A stretch of 64,000 bases of DNA from Doryteuthis pealeii (Eukaryota > Mollusca > Cephalopoda > Myopsida > Loliginidae): contig CM042180.1 of assembly GCA_023376005.1 (NCBI GenBank), positions 45,194,245 through 45,258,244 of the forward strand. The letters run 5' to 3'. The notes under the pieces were generated by a model. The model was not told where the DNA came from, did not search any database, and worked only from the letters and a program-made list of their open reading frames with translations. Shown in pieces: positions 21,828 to 34,700 of this stretch. Within the stretch, counting starts at the first letter, position 1, and each line of letters starts with the position of its first letter. The translations under genes were made by a program, and so were the position numbers.

Positions 21828-22088
21828 TTTGCTTGAAGGCAATTACAATGCGAATATCGCATAAATTCGATAATTACTAGAAGGATAAAATGACAAAGTG
21901 AATTTCCAAAGAATGTACTCGGTGTGTAAATCGTTAGTAACATCGCTGATGCAGACTTAAATAAGTTGAAACAGTCTGTACAATGTTCTACACACCGAGT
22001 AATCCTTGCGAAATCTCACTGTCATTATTATCTTCTATAGTTAATCGAATTTTTTGCGATATGCGCATTGTAATTGCCTTCTAGCAAA
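21828..22088. mobile_element. Foldback MITE of about 260 bp
   Basis: Imperfect inverted arms of about 105 bases. The left arm reads 'gaaggcaattacaatgcg' and 'tactcggtgtgta'; the right arm is their complement ('tacacaccgagta', 'gcattgtaattgccttc'). Outer ends are TTTGCT-GAAGG and CCTTCTAGCAAA. There is no coding capacity. Inserted in TA-rich DNA; the target duplication is not clear. Confidence 0.75.
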
Positions 22089-22139
22089 TATAAAATTTTA
22101 ATATAGAATATATAGAATATATATATATATATATAATAT

Positions 22140-22560
22140 ATATTATATATTTTATCCTCACATAGTTATTTACTTCATTTTCTTTTCATCCTTTGTATCA
22201 TGTTCGATTGAAACAGATTAGCGTTATCGGCTTCCGCGCGCTCAATCCCCTCTATATTCCTCTACCTATCTCTTTTCTTTCTTTCTTTTTTATTATAGTT
22301 TTCTGTGTAGCATGTATCTCTATCTTCCCTTTCTTTCTTTATGATAAAAAACGGTATGATCCATTATTTGTCAGGTGACGATACTCACAAGAAATAAGAA
22401 ATATTTTGCGGATAAGTAACACCAGATAATCAGATTTTTACATTTTTGCATTTCATTTTAGACGATTTGGACGGTCTCATTTTTTAACCAGAGAGTGTTT
22501 GCAAAGATGATAAACGTTGTATCAATTAGGAACACGATAATTAATATATCGATAAATTAA
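22140..22560 (+). mobile_element. Dispersed element D3, copy e
   Basis: It contains the D3 signature: 'tgttcgattgaaacagatt', 'cttccgcgcgctc', a T/C-rich core, then 'tgatccattatttgtcagg', 'gacgatttggacgg' and 'cagagagtgtttgca'. The best match is 51060-51430. The core is short here but expanded to about 1 kb at 51720-52700. Confidence 0.7.
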
Positions 22561-22689
22561 TTTATATTGCTTTGCTCCTCTCAAACCCTCTTTCATGGGA
22601 GCCGAAAGAGAGGCAATAATTATTCATTGACGAGAAAGTGAAATCTGTAGTGAAGAAGTGGCTCAAAGAACGTCAACATAAAGTAGTGA

Positions 22690-22880
22690 CTGTTAGGGTC
22701 GCGTCTATGGGTTAAACTAGAAAAAAAAAAGTGTTAAAAATGTGTTTTAAAAAATTGAGTTTAAATTTTTTTTTAATTGAATATCCATCAAAGAATGAAT
22801 AAAAGAAAACGGCTTCGGCATAAAAAACCCAATATGGTTGACATACAGCATAAATCCAACCATCCTCAACCAACACCAAC
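22690..22880 (+). mobile_element. LINE family A 3' end fragment
   Basis: 'gttagggtcgcgtctatggg' through 'gttgacatacagcataaatcc' and an ACCA-type tail. It is the duplicate of about 1108-1290. Confidence 0.75.
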
Positions 22881-23094
22881 CAACCAACAACAAGGCTGCC
22901 AAAATTGCACCAAACCAGAAGATGACTTTGGCAGCATTAGAAAAAAATTATGATAAAATTTATAACTACAAAGGGAAATAACTCTTTAAAATTGTTTTAC
23001 TTTTTATAAGATTTATCTCCCCCTTTTTGTATATAGCCATTTTTTTGTGTGATATAAGTTATGTTCGATTGATTGAATTTAACGGCATCTCGAG

Positions 23095-23654
23095 TGTGTA
23101 TGTGTGTATATGTATTGTGTATGTGTATGTGAGTGTGTGGATGTTTGTGTCTGTGTATGCAGTGTGTGTGTGGTGTGTGTGTGTGTATAATGTGTATGTT
23201 TGTGTATGCAGTGTGTGTGTGTGCGTATGCATGCAATGTCTGTGTATGCAGGCAGTGTGTTTTATGTTCTGTGTGTGTTTATGTCTCTGAGTGTGTGTGT
23301 GTGTGTGTGTGTGTTGTGTGTGTGTGTGTGTGTGTGTGTGCATTGAATGGATGTGTGTGAACAGTGTGTTCTGTTTTGTGTGCCGTGTGGTGCAGTGTGG
23401 TGGTCTTTCTCTGTGTGTGTATGTGTGTGTCTCTGTGTATGTGTCTGTGCATTCTTTGTATGCGTTTATGTGTGTGGCAGTATGTGGCGGGTGTCTGTAT
23501 GCATGTGTGTGTGCAGTGTGTGTATTTGTATGCGTCTTTATGCTGCGTATGTATTGTGTGTGTGTGTGTTTGTGTGTGTGTGTATTGTGGTGTGCATATA
23601 GGTGTGTTTTATCTTTATGTATACATATATATAGATATTGTGTGTGTGTGTGTG

Positions 23655-23690
<36 letters not shown>

Positions 23691-23945
23691 GTGTGCAGTG
23701 TATGTGTTTATGCATGTTCATTGTGTGTTACTCTGTATGTTACTGTGTATCTCTCTCTATCTCTCTGTGCAATGTGTACGTATGTGGACTGTGTGTAAAG
23801 CACTGTGTTGTGTGCGCGACGCGCGCTGTGTCTCCTGTAATGCACTGTATGTGTATGTGTGTTCGGCTGTGTGTGTGTATGTGTGTGTACAGTGGTGTGT
23901 GTGTGTGTGTGTGTAGTGAGTGTACGGCAATGTACAGTGTGTAGT
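23095..23945. repeat. GT-rich compound microsatellite block, copy 2
   Basis: Diverged counterpart of 1480-2335. Frames of up to 217 codons are low-complexity only. The block is followed by a 37-base S1 SINE remnant to about 24006, where homology with copy 1 stops. Confidence 0.95.
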
Positions 23946-24006
23946 TTGTAGAGGAATGTTTAACGACATCGAAATAAGCTCCAGCATGGGTAAATAGCAG
24001 GGCAGA

Positions 24007-24239
24007 CCTGCAGTGTTTGATTGCCCGGAAAAAGAGGACTCAAAAATTCGCAGCTTGTGAAAAAATATCAGGCCCCCTATCGCAGAAACCTGCAGCAGGG
24101 AAGATAACTCTTCTAGGCCCAACATCAGTCCAAACAGGGGCAGACAATCGCTACAGCAATGTCACCCTTGGGTATTTTATGCTGAAGAGGTGTTTGTTAT
24201 AATTTCATTCTTGTTGGGTATTCAACTTTTTCTTTTAAA
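24007..24239. other. No feature recognised
   Basis: Begins right at the paralogy break. No motif seen. Confidence 0.4.
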
Positions 24240-24770
24240 CTGAATTTTTAAAACACATTTTAAAACTCATTTTTAATCTCATATAACTCATAAATAGGAC
24301 CCTAAACAGGTGCTAGCATACCGGGTCAGAGTGGCCTGGGAGTAACGGCGATAGAGGAGTACACATTCCTCAGAGCCCCGGAATTGGAACTTCACACTAG
24401 ATGCAGTTTAACGTCATACCCAGAATACTAAGACCCTTAGCCACGACGTTCTTAGCGCATATATTATAAACGGTTGGGTTTGCCATAAGAACAATACGGT
24501 TGGTGCAATCATTTAGGTGGCTTGGTTGACGTGAACCAGCCGATTGATTATCGGGCCCCACCGAGCCGCGTCCTAGCCTAAGTACAAGATGTTGCGTGTA
24601 ATGGATTGCTCAGTATATCAGGATTCCGTCCTTAAGTGTTACGGGTTGCGACGCCACAGTCAAGTCTTAATGGGTGGGGTTGGGGTATTGTATCCCTCTG
24701 CAGGAGTGAAGTTTTGTATAATTCTACAGACCCAGTCGACAGGGCGGTTTTCCGCGGTATTAAGGGCTAT
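24240..24770 (-). mobile_element. LINE family A 3' UTR, inverted copy
   Basis: The reverse complement shows 'cgtcaatgat..gtactcctct', 'taggaccctaaac' (complement of the family 'gttagggtcc' block), 'gtttaacgtcat' and, at its far end, the CGACAGGGCGG block. It is diverged. Confidence 0.65.
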
Positions 24771-25455
24771 CTTAACGTCATGGACATACTGGGTATTTTC
24801 CCAAGGATCCCATGGACAGCATAATATACAATGGCTATTGGTTAGCAAGCTAGCTTAGCAATCCATTGTTAGTGAGTGTAATATATTTGCCTGGTATGTG
24901 TTCTCACTGGGAACAGTTGCAACGCAAAAAATGCGTGGGTGTTTAAACATGGGCCTAAAAACAAAAAACAGTAATATGGCCTGGAACGCATTGAACTGAA
25001 CTTTAGAGGACCCTGGAAAATGCTGGTGTACATTTACTCTGCGTAAGCACAGAAAAATGTGTAGGTGTAAGCCAATAACAAATAAAAACAGGCTGCGTGG
25101 GCGAGGAGGTGTGTCTACAGAAAAAACGTGGCGTAGGTGGTCACGATCAAAGAGGCGTGAACCGCTGTGAATTGAACAATTGTAAAAAGCTCTTAGAAAG
25201 CTGTATTAGGTAGATCGAGAATTGAGATCGCTGGCAGTCAGAAGGCTCCGGTGGTAGTGCATCCTCTGTCGACGACTCTCAGTCTGCACACAATTATAAA
25301 ATAAAAATATAATTTAATATTTTTATATATGCAAGTGTTCGTGTTCTTTGTCGGGTCAGTGGCTTGCATATGAACATGAGTTTGATTTCACTAGGTGCCT
25401 CATAACATCTGGCCATGTGTCACATCTAAGATAAGCTAAGATAAGCTTAGTAAAA
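24771..25455. other. No gene recognised
   Basis: Unique-looking mixed sequence with no motif. It is absent from the first duplication copy. Confidence 0.5.
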
Positions 25456-26074
25456 TCTTATTAATATGGAGATTGTGTGGTTTTTCTGTCTGTAACCGAA
25501 ACTATATTACTATCAAGTCACAATTCCCTTATTATTTACTCAAATTCTCATGATTTCATTCTTTTAAACTTCAGTTATAATAAAAATTGTTTTTACATTA
25601 TTAACTGTGTACCATATCTACGTACAATAACATGCAATTATTTATATATACAACAAAATAGCGGTTTACAGTTGAAGAGAAGGCTAATTTGCATATTGAT
25701 CTTAAAATTTTATTTTAATAAATATGTGCTTAGGTATTATTGATTTCTAATTGTTTTGGTTTCATCTTAAAAATATAAACAAAATCTCGTGGATAAATCT
25801 TAAAAGAAATTTTATTCAAAAGAAATAACTGTAATATTATCCTTCTTCCTATTTTAACTAAATAGTTTAAATTAGGAAAATTTACCATGAAAGAGGGGAG
25901 TAAGAAGAATGATGGAACAGTAGTTTTCAAAGTTGTTCTATTTTTCGATTATACCCCTCTGTTCAATTTTTTTATCTGCATTCTTATCAGTTTCATTAGC
26001 CTTTCTATTTAAAATGATATTTTATTATATTAAAACTTAAATACTTGCACCCGGAGGGTGCATATATTTGCTAG
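25456..26074 (+). mobile_element. Non-autonomous Helitron, copy 2
   Basis: A|TCTTATTAATATGG start, hairpin TGCACCC-GGA-GGGTGCA, then TATATTTG and CTAG|T. The 7-bp stem is perfect. Its 3' end faces that of the inverted copy at 26652-27272. Confidence 0.9.
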
Positions 26075-26289
26075 TACTATAGATGGCTACTATTTATTCA
26101 GTCGACGAATGTCTTTTGAAACGTGACCAGTGTAGCGTAGGGGCCAAGGTCAGAGTAATAGTAGTCGTTAGTAGTAGTAGCCCGTCGTTAGCTCAGTGAA
26201 ACAACATACGAAAGTTGTATAGGTCGAAAAAGGGTTGTTTATTTCTTTCTAGGCTCGTGGGTTCTTTTTTCAGAGAGAAGTAGATAGAT

Positions 26290-26344
<55 letters not shown>

Positions 26345-26651
26345 AGGTTCAGCTGTTCTATCGTAAATCACGTTCATGCGCACTGTTCGTTGCTAAGCGC
26401 AAGACACGTCACCGTGGGACCCAAAGAAACTCACGCCTGCCTCCGACAAAAGGCCCAGTCGAAGAGGCCTATTTTTCTCTTCTTCCGTTTGTGGTCCCGG
26501 GGTGGGGGAAGGGACATATCCACTTCCGGCCTCTGCAGAAAACCTGGGACTCCGTTTTTTTTTAAATCTAAGTTCAGAGGTCATTGGTCGGTCAATGGCT
26601 GGCACCTGTTGAGTGTTTACAATTCCAAACTTTAACCTCTTTTTGTTCTTA
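26075..26651. other. Spacer between inverted Helitrons
   Basis: 577 bases with (GA)n at 26270-26340 and no gene. A 95-codon minus-strand frame has no motif. Confidence 0.5.
26281..26341. repeat. (GA)n microsatellite
   Basis: About 60 bases of nearly pure AG, preceded by TAGATAGATAAGATAG. Confidence 0.95.
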
Positions 26652-27272
26652 CTAGCAAAATATGCACCCTCTGGGTGCAAGTATCTAAGTTTTAATGTAA
26701 TAAAATATTGTATTAATTAGAAAGGCTAATGAAACTAAAATAAGAATACAGATAAAAAGATTTGAAACAGAGGGAGTATAACAAAAAAATGGAACAACTG
26801 AAACTTACTCTTCCAACTCTCGTCTTTCATTGTTATTTTTTCTAATTTAAGTATTAGTTATAAGAGGAAGTAAAGAATAAAATGACAATTATTTTTTCTT
26901 GTTAATGGATTTCATTTAAGATTTATTGAAGAGATTTTTGCTTATATTCATTAAAATAAAACCAAAACAGTTAAAATCAATAATACTAAGCACATATTTA
27001 TTAAATTCGATTTTTAATATTAATATGCAAATTAGCCTTCCCGTTCACATTGTAAGCGCTATTTTGTTGTATATATAAATATATTGCATGTTGTGAGTAA
27101 TGTAGACATAGTTAACAGTATTAATAATGTAAGACAATTTTATTAATAATTGCGGTTTAGATAAAAATAAAATCATGGAGAATGTGATGTCAATAACTAA
27201 GAGAATTGTGACTTGTTAGGAATATAGTTTCGGTTACAGACGGAAAAGCACACAATCTCCATTATAATAAGA
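26652..27272 (-). mobile_element. Non-autonomous Helitron, inverted copy
   Basis: On the minus strand it starts A|TCTTATTATAATGG and ends with hairpin TGCACCC-AGA-GGGTGCA and CTAG|T. The loop differs from the other copies by one base, so it is an independent family member and not a simple inversion of its neighbour. Confidence 0.9.
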
Positions 27273-27568
27273 TTTCTTTTCCTTCTCTTTCTTCCAGAAA
27301 TCCGATTACCGTTTTCTTTTCAATCCCCCAAATTCTCCGTAGACCATCAATAAATTACGCTACACCAGGCCGAATCTCGAAAGAGGTCAATGACCATGAC
27401 CGCCTTGCCATCACTGCTATATCTGTCCGTCTGTCTGTCTGTCCGTCTGTCTGTCCGTCTGTCTTCAAAATACCGACAACAGCTTTCGTTTCTTGAGGCG
27501 ATATAATGCATTGAGTTTTATCGAACAGCGAACAGTCTATCAAATGCGCAAAAAAGCGACGCCTTCTA
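27273..27568. other. No gene; (CTGT)n-type run
   Basis: A run of TCTGTC/CCGTCTG units at about 27420-27465. The duplication resumes at about 27569. Confidence 0.6.
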
Positions 27569-27804
27569 CGTCTCTCAGTATCAGTGATTAAGTGGTCAAC
27601 CAGCCACGCAGTCGGGCTGTTGATTGGCTAGGATTTAAACCACGTGACCTCGTTAGTCTATAAATTTAAGTGGTGTATTGTAGCACACCTTATATCACCA
27701 AAAATAATCCAACAAGACCAAGTATAGAGATGAATACAATATGGGAACAATAATTAAAAGGGTAGATTAGATACACAAAAAAGCAATATAATTAAGGTAA
27801 AAAA

Positions 27805-28109
27805 AATCATACATATATATATATATTTACCAACCCCTCCGCATGGGTAGGATGTGACACAAGATCATTTTTAAGCGGAAGTTTTAACAGGTTTGAATTC
27901 AGAGTTTTCCTTCTCCTAGACCGGTTGCCTAACCAAGGTTAAAAGAGCCCAGCCTGTCCTACTATTTATCCATAGCTAGAGGGAGAGTAGAATGCATACC
28001 TTTCCCAAGGTATTAGCGCTAAGTGAAATGCAATTACCATGTCCAGGATTTGAACTCGGGGCGACGAGTCCATTTCACCATGACTTAATCATTATACCAC
28101 ACGCTTCCT
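27805..28109 (-). mobile_element. SINE S1, duplicate of the 5620 copy
   Basis: Same layout as the 5620-5912 copy with a few single-base indels, including one T missing in the A-box region. Confidence 0.8.
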
Positions 28110-28254
28110 ATTTATTCTATTATAGTATGTGGCCTACCTTGTTTGAATGTGTCCTACCTCAGTAAGAGTATATTTATAAATATAAGTAGTAGGCAATTTA
28201 TTGAAAACTAATTATTTTTCACATATATTCAATTTCAAGAAATGCAATTCAGTC

Positions 28255-28316
28255 ATAAGCCGGTTGCATAACCACGGTTAAAGAGCCCAGTTTGCCCCTA
28301 CTATTTATCCATAGCT

Positions 28317-28360
<44 letters not shown>

Positions 28361-28415
28361 CATACCTTTCCCAAGGGTATTAGCGCTAAGTCAAATGCAA
28401 TTAGGTTTATAAATT
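28255..28415 (-). mobile_element. SINE S1 fragment with (GA)n, duplicate
   Basis: Counterpart of 6056-6215. The GA run is interrupted and of different length. Confidence 0.7.
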
Positions 28416-28669
28416 CCAAAAATTCGCTTTAGAATTGGACAGTTAGACATTGGGCGCAACGGATATAGGTGCTGAGTTAATACAGTTCTAAGTAGTATTT
28501 GCGGGTTAAATCCTAGGTAGTGTTTTTGGGTTAGGTCGATTTTGAAGTTGAGCCTGGGTCAGCTGCCCTTCCCCTGAGCCCCTTTGTCCCGCCACTGTTC
28601 GTGTCACTAAATATTGACGTGAGAAACTATATCTTGATTATCCAAGTCGGTTTGGTTTTCAGAAGAAAA

Positions 28670-29330
28670 CAAAAACTATCGGAAATCCGATAGAGAATTA
28701 TCCCCCTGCCGCTAGAGGGCGGCTAGCCACAACGATGTTGGCGCCAAAACCAAATCCATCACTTATCAGGGAGCAGTTACCGAGAAGAAACGCTAGATAA
28801 ACGCTCCCATCACCTTGCCCTTTAACACAGCATACTTTCTAAGGCTGTCGCAATAGTATACTACTGAAGGCTGTTTCGACAGCATACTTATCAGAAGCTG
28901 AGGCCTAAATAGTCAACTTAAAAGGGCCCCATCCACCGTCATTTAAAAGAAACAGTTACCCAGGCGAGAAGCTTCTAAAAGAGCATCCCTACTTTTACTT
29001 ATCGGACGAGAACCGACCAGACGAAGCGTCTTAACACATTCCAAGACCAGCGAGTAGAATCACCTTATCTAGCGCACTTTACAAGAACTTTTTATTGTAC
29101 CTCTCAGATAAGTCTAGTGGCAATTGCCATTAAAATTTGCAACAATTTCTGTACTTTTGATAATACATTGTCTGTAATTTATATTCGTGTTTGTTTCCTT
29201 CTTTCGTCCGAATAATAACAAACTACGGAGAATAGAGCTCCAATCGAAACCCCGTAAATAAACTAGCGAGTAGAATCACCTTTTCTAGCGCACTTCACCA
29301 AGAACTTTTATTGCCCCTCTCAGATAAGTC
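28670..29330 (+). repeat. Dispersed repeat D2, duplicate copy
   Basis: It contains an intact 'ccgctagagggcggctag' and 'gatgttggcgccaaaacc', both degraded in the first copy at 6500. A partial internal repeat of 'actagcgagtagaatcacc' occurs at about 29265, so the 3' part is locally duplicated. Confidence 0.65.
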
Positions 29331-29764
29331 TCGTAGCAAATGCATTAAACAACGTAAAGTCTGTTGAATATGAAGGGATATAGCTACTTGAAATGTGTGG
29401 GTTAGTCGACTCATGGTATTAGTAAAATGAGAACACAAGACGTATGTAATATATTGCGACGAGGCATATATATTGTTTATTGATTATTATACATTGAGCT
29501 CTTTTTAGGGATTTATAAATATCCTTGTATGAGTATATATTTTTTTACCTACAAGAGCATACAGTAAGTAGTACAGTGAGATTTTGATGATCCCAAATAG
29601 AATCATCCTTCCTTTAACAGTCATTTTGATTACCTTACATTTGTATATTAAAAAAAATATCCATGAAGGTATTGTTGCTTATCTGATAGACAAATGCAAA
29701 ATACACGTATTCCTAATTTCATTTCATTTTTCAGGAACACCGATAGTAGTAGGAATGGGGTACT

Positions 29765-30240
29765 ATTGAAGAATTCTGGGGTATGGGGGTTATCGTCCTT
29801 TGTCTGCGAGCCTATGTTTCAAACAAACCAATCACGAGCCAGCATACTTTGGCGGCAAAGCCGAATAGCAAACTCATGCCCTTCTAATCCAGCTAGCACT
29901 GGGGACAGACCTAAAACAGGGTCGCTCCATCTCTTCCTCAACAACCAGAATCGGAGTCGGACATCAACAGAAAGTNCTATCATATCCCGAACTATCAGAA
30001 GGCCCGTAGCAAGGGCTCCGATAATACCCTATCTCAGGACTCAGATAGTTATTAACAAATTAATATTTGTGCAGACGAACTAAAGTTTGCAACCTTATTG
30101 TTACATGTAATACACGTCTTTTATTCCTATTTCCAGTTGTTTGGTTATTTCTTTAACTCTCAACCTGTCTGCCACACTCGTGGTTAACTCCATACTTCAA
30201 ACCTTGGAGTACTGTCGTTTCGTGTCTAATTTCTTTATAG
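29765..30240 (+). mobile_element. Solo-LTR-like element, duplicate of the 7470 copy
   Basis: Same TACT direct repeats (29761-29764 and 30241-30244), so this insertion predates the large duplication. It keeps a segment around 29870-29900 that the 7470 copy has lost. The ambiguous base at 29976 lies inside it. Confidence 0.55.
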
Positions 30241-31090
30241 TACTTACAATTCACATCAATCCCCAAATAGGTTAGAAGGGGCTCCTTAGCCTTGGTCGGC
30301 AATCCATCTAAGTCAAGGAAAAGTTCGACACAAGACCTCTGCTACCTTTCAAGGAAAGGCAAGGGGAGTAAACCCCGAAAACAAATCAGATGCTTGGGTC
30401 CCTAAGGTGGTGTGATGCTGAAATTCAGTGCTACCCAGCAACTCGTGTGGCACTACCGCTGCCAAACTGAATTGGTTCGTTTGGATAACAGCGGCAATGT
30501 GGAGAAGGGGATTTGCTGCATGGGCAACAGCTCATCCTCCATATGAACTCACTCAGGCTATGCAGTAAAAAAAACGCTTTGACACTACTCCGTCGTCTCT
30601 TGGAGACGGAAGGATGCCAACACATAATACGTGTTTGCTGACCGAAGTTTCTATCTCCGGAGTGACGTCAGTGAAGAGTTCCACCCAAGGGAAATAACTT
30701 GTTATGACTAAATTACAACTTATTTTAACGGAGGTACTGAACAGACATGCTTACAAGTTAGTTTAATTCACGAAATAGTATCGGAAATTTGAGTTATCTG
30801 CCCCTTAATCAGTTCCTGAAAGTCCAGACGCCAGGGGGTAGATAGCCTTAAATCATGAGAACAGAATCCGCAGGCACTGAAGTCGGACCAGTATTTTTTG
30901 TTCTTTTTTTTTTGCAGCGGCCGAATTAAGGTCGGCATTATCAGTCTAGGCACCCACAGGGGTAAGACCTGACAAATTCAACGAAACAAGAACAGGCAAA
31001 CTGACAACTCAACAGACTACTGCAACAAAACAATTACAGATACAATTCCCACCAGAGCTAAGTAACCCTTGTCTCATACATTATATGATA
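30241..31090. other. Duplicated non-coding block; holds the MITE empty site
   Basis: At about 30322-30332 the sequence reads AAAAGTTCGACAC without interruption, the empty site of the copy-1 foldback element. No gene seen. Confidence 0.6.
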
Positions 31091-31093
31091 CTT

Positions 31094-31352
31094 TAGAGAA
31101 GCGCGTGGTGTAATGGTTAAAGTCATGGGAAATGGACCGTCGCCCCGAGTTCAAATCTGAACATGGTAATTGCATTTCACTTAGCGCTAATACCCTTGGA
31201 AACGTATGAATCCACTCTCCCTCCAGCTATGGGCAAATAGCAGGGCAGACTGGACTTTTTAACCATGGCTAGGTAACCAGTCATGGAGAAGGACAACTCT
31301 TGAATTCAAACCTGTTAAACCCGCTTAAGAAATTGACCTGTGTCACATATAT
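31094..31352 (+). mobile_element. SINE S1, duplicate of the 9427 copy
   Basis: Head, body and 3' motif as at 9427. Single-base deletions fall in the B-box neighbourhood ('gagttcaaatctg'). Confidence 0.85.
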
Positions 31353-31789
31353 ATATAATATTCCCGCCGAGCGAACGTCCCTGGCAACTTTAGTTGAACT
31401 GTACGAACTCTTGCACAAAAACACTTGAAAACTTAACTTACATTTTGTGAACACTTCATATATTGCACCAATAAAAGTTATTAACCCGAATATACAATCT
31501 ATATTCGCCTTGTACCTTTCCTGGGTAGCAGAAATTACGATTGTTAGTTTTCTCCTTGTTTTATTTTATTTCTGTTAATAGAATGATACACGGAACATAA
31601 AAAATTAAAACGGGTTAAGGAAAGCAGCGAGGCGGAATTATGACGTCAAGGAACGAGCTAACAACAATATGAATGCAACAGGTTTTTAATACAGATATAA
31701 TGCACATTAAAAGGGTGCAACAAAGAGAAGAAAGTTCATAGTTTAGTCGGACAAGCGACCCAGAAGTGTAGTAAGAGTTCAGTTCAAGT
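31353..31789. other. Flank of the minisatellite, no gene
   Basis: Matches 9691-10120. Confidence 0.55.
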
Positions 31790-34700
31790 TAAACAGCACC
31801 AAAGTATGGTATAGCCGATTTAGTTGTGGTTGGTTTGGTTTGGTAACAGCACCGTTCGAAGGTATAGCCGTAATTAGTTAGTTCACAGCACCGTAAAAAG
31901 GTCTAGCCGTAGTTAGTTGTGGTTGGTTTGGTTTGGTAACAGCACCGTTCGAAGGTATAGCCGTAATTAGTTTAGTTCACAGCACCGTAAAAAGGTCTAG
32001 CCGTAGTTAGTTGTGGTTGGTTTGGTTTGGTAACAGCACCGTTCGAAGGTATAGCCGTAATTAGTTTAGTTCACAGCACCGTAAAAAGGTCTAGCCGTAG
32101 TTAGTTGTGGTTGGTTTGGTTTGGAACAGCACCGTTCGAAGGTATAGCCGTAATTAGTTGTTCACACCGTAAAAGGTCTAGCCGTAGTTAGTTGTGGTTG
32201 GTTGGTTTGGTAACAGCACCGTTCGAAGGTATAGCCGTAATTAGTTTAGTTCACAGCACCGTAAAAAGGTCTAGCCGTAGTTAGTTGTGGTTGGTTTGGT
32301 TTGGTAACAGCACCGTTCGAAGGTATAGCCGTAATTAGTTTAGTTCACAGCAACGTAAAAAGGTCTAGCCGTAGTTAGTTGTGGTTGGTTTGGTTTGGTA
32401 ACAGCACCGTTCGAAGGTATAGCCGTAATTAGTTTAGTTCACAGCACCGTAAAAAGATCTAGCCGTAGTTAGTTGTGGTTGGTTTGGTTTGGTAACAGCA
32501 CCGTTCGAAGGTATAGCCGTAATTAGTTTAGTTCACAGCACGTAAAAAGATCTAGCCGTAGTTAGTTGTGGTTGGTTTGGTTTGGTAACAGCACCGTTCG
32601 AAGGTATAGCCGTAATTAGTTTAGTTCACAGCACCGTAAAAAGATCTAGCCGTAGTTAGTTGTGGTTGGTTTGGTTTGGTAACAGCACCGTTCGAAGGTA
32701 TAGCCGTAATTAGTTTAGTTCACAGCACCGTAAAAAGGTCTAGCCGTAGTTAGTTGTGGTTGGTTTGGTTTGGTAACAGCACCGTTCGAAGGTATAGCCG
32801 TAATTAGTTTAGTTCACAGCACCGTAAAAAGATCTAGCCGTAGTTAGTTGTGGTTGGTTTGGTTTGGTAACAGCACCGTTCGAAGGTATAGCCGTAATTA
32901 GTTTAGTTCACAGCACCGTAAAAAGGTCTAGCCGTAGTTAGTTGTGGTTGGTTTGGTTTGGTAACAGCACCGTTCGAAGGTATAGCCGTAATTAGTTTAG
33001 TTCACAGCACCGTAAAAAGGTCTAGCCGTAGTTAGTTGTGGTTGGTTTGGTTTGGTAACAGCACCGTTCGAAGGTATAGCCGTAATTAGTTTAGTTCACA
33101 GCACCGTAAAAAGATCTAGCCGTAGTTAGTTGTGGTTGGTTTGGTTTGGTAACAGCACCGTTCGAAGGTATAGCCGTAATTAGTTTAGTTCACAGCACCG
33201 TAAAAAGGTCTAGCCGTAGTTAGTTGTGGTTGGTTTGGTTTGGTAACAGCACCGTTCGAAGGTATAGCCGTAATTAGTTTAGTTCACAGCACCGTAAAAA
33301 GGTCTAGCCGTAGTTAGTTGTGGTTGGTTTGGTTTGGTAACAGCACCGTTCGAAGGTATAGCCGTAATTAGTTTAGTTCACAGCACCGTAAAAAGATCTA
33401 GCCGTAGTTAGTTGTGGTTGGTTTGGTTTGGTAACAGCACCGTTCGAAGGTATAGCCGTAATTAGTTTAGTTCACAGCACCGTAAAAAGGTCTAGCCGTA
33501 GTTAGTTGTGGTTGGTTTGGTTTGGTAACAGCACCGTTCGAAGGTATAGCCGTAATTAGTTTAGTTCACAGCACCGTAAAAAGATCTAGCCGTAGTTAGT
33601 TTGTGGTTGGTTTGGTTTGGTAACAGCACCGTTCGAAGGTATAGCCGTAATTAGTTTAGTTCACAGCACCGTAAAAAGATCAAGCCGTAGTTAGTTGTGG
33701 TTGGTTTGGTTTGGTAACAGCACCGTTCGAAGGTATAGCCGTAATTAGTTTAGTTCACAGCACCGTAAAAAATCTAGCCGTAGTTAGTTGTGGTTGGTTT
33801 TGGTTTGGTAACAGCACCGTTCGAAGGTATAGCCGTAATTAGTTTAGTTCACAGCACCGTAAAAAGGTCTAGCCGTAGTTAGTTGTGGTTGGTTTGGTTT
33901 GGTAACAGCACCGTTCGAAGGTATAGCCGTAATTAGTTTAGTTCACAGCACCGTAAAAGATCTAGCCGTAGTTAGTTGTGGTTGGTTTGGTTTGGTAACA
34001 GCACCGTTCGAAGGTATAGCCGTAATTAGTTTAGTTCACAGCACCGTAAAAAGGTCTAGCCGTAGTTAGTTGTGGTTGGTTTGGTTTGGTAACAGCACCG
34101 TTCGAAGGTATAGCCGTAATTAGTTTAGTTCACAGCACCGTAAAAAGGTCTAGCCGTAGTTAGTTGTGGTTGGTTTGGTTGGTACCGTTCGAAGGTATAG
34201 CCGTAATTAGTTAGTTCACAGCACCGTAAAAGGTCTAGCCGTAGTTAGTTGTGGTTGGTTGGTTTGGTAACAGCACCGTTCGAAGGTATAGCCGTAATTA
34301 GTTTAGTTCACAGCACCGTAAAAAGATCTAGCCGTAGTTAGTTGTGGTTGGTTTGGTTTGGTAACAGCACCGTTCGAAGGTATAGCCGTAATTAGTTTAG
34401 TTCACAGCACCGTAAAAGATCTAGCCGTAGTTAGTTGTGGTTGGTTGGTTTTGGTAACAGCACCGTTCGAAGGTATAGCCGTAATTAGTTTAGTTCACAG
34501 CACCGTAAAAGATCTAGCCGTAGTTAGTTGTGGTTGGTTTGGTTTGGTAACAGCACCGTTCGAAGGTATAGCCGTAATTAGTTTAGTTCACAGCACCGTA
34601 AAAAGATCTAGCCGTAGTTAGTTGTGGTTGGTTTGGTTTGGTAACAGCACCGTTCGAAGGTATAGCCGTAATTAGTTTAGTTCACAGCACCGTAAAAAGA

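Noticed and set aside
28690..28760. Retroviral-type primer binding site (ttggcgccaa) in D2
   Set aside because: The motif resembles a tRNA-Lys binding site, but no LTR boundary or downstream coding is visible, and the palindrome TTGGCGCCAA can arise by chance.
34358..34621. 87-codon repeat protein in the minisatellite
   Set aside because: Open only because three units lost one base. The normal 94-base unit shifts frame every repeat.
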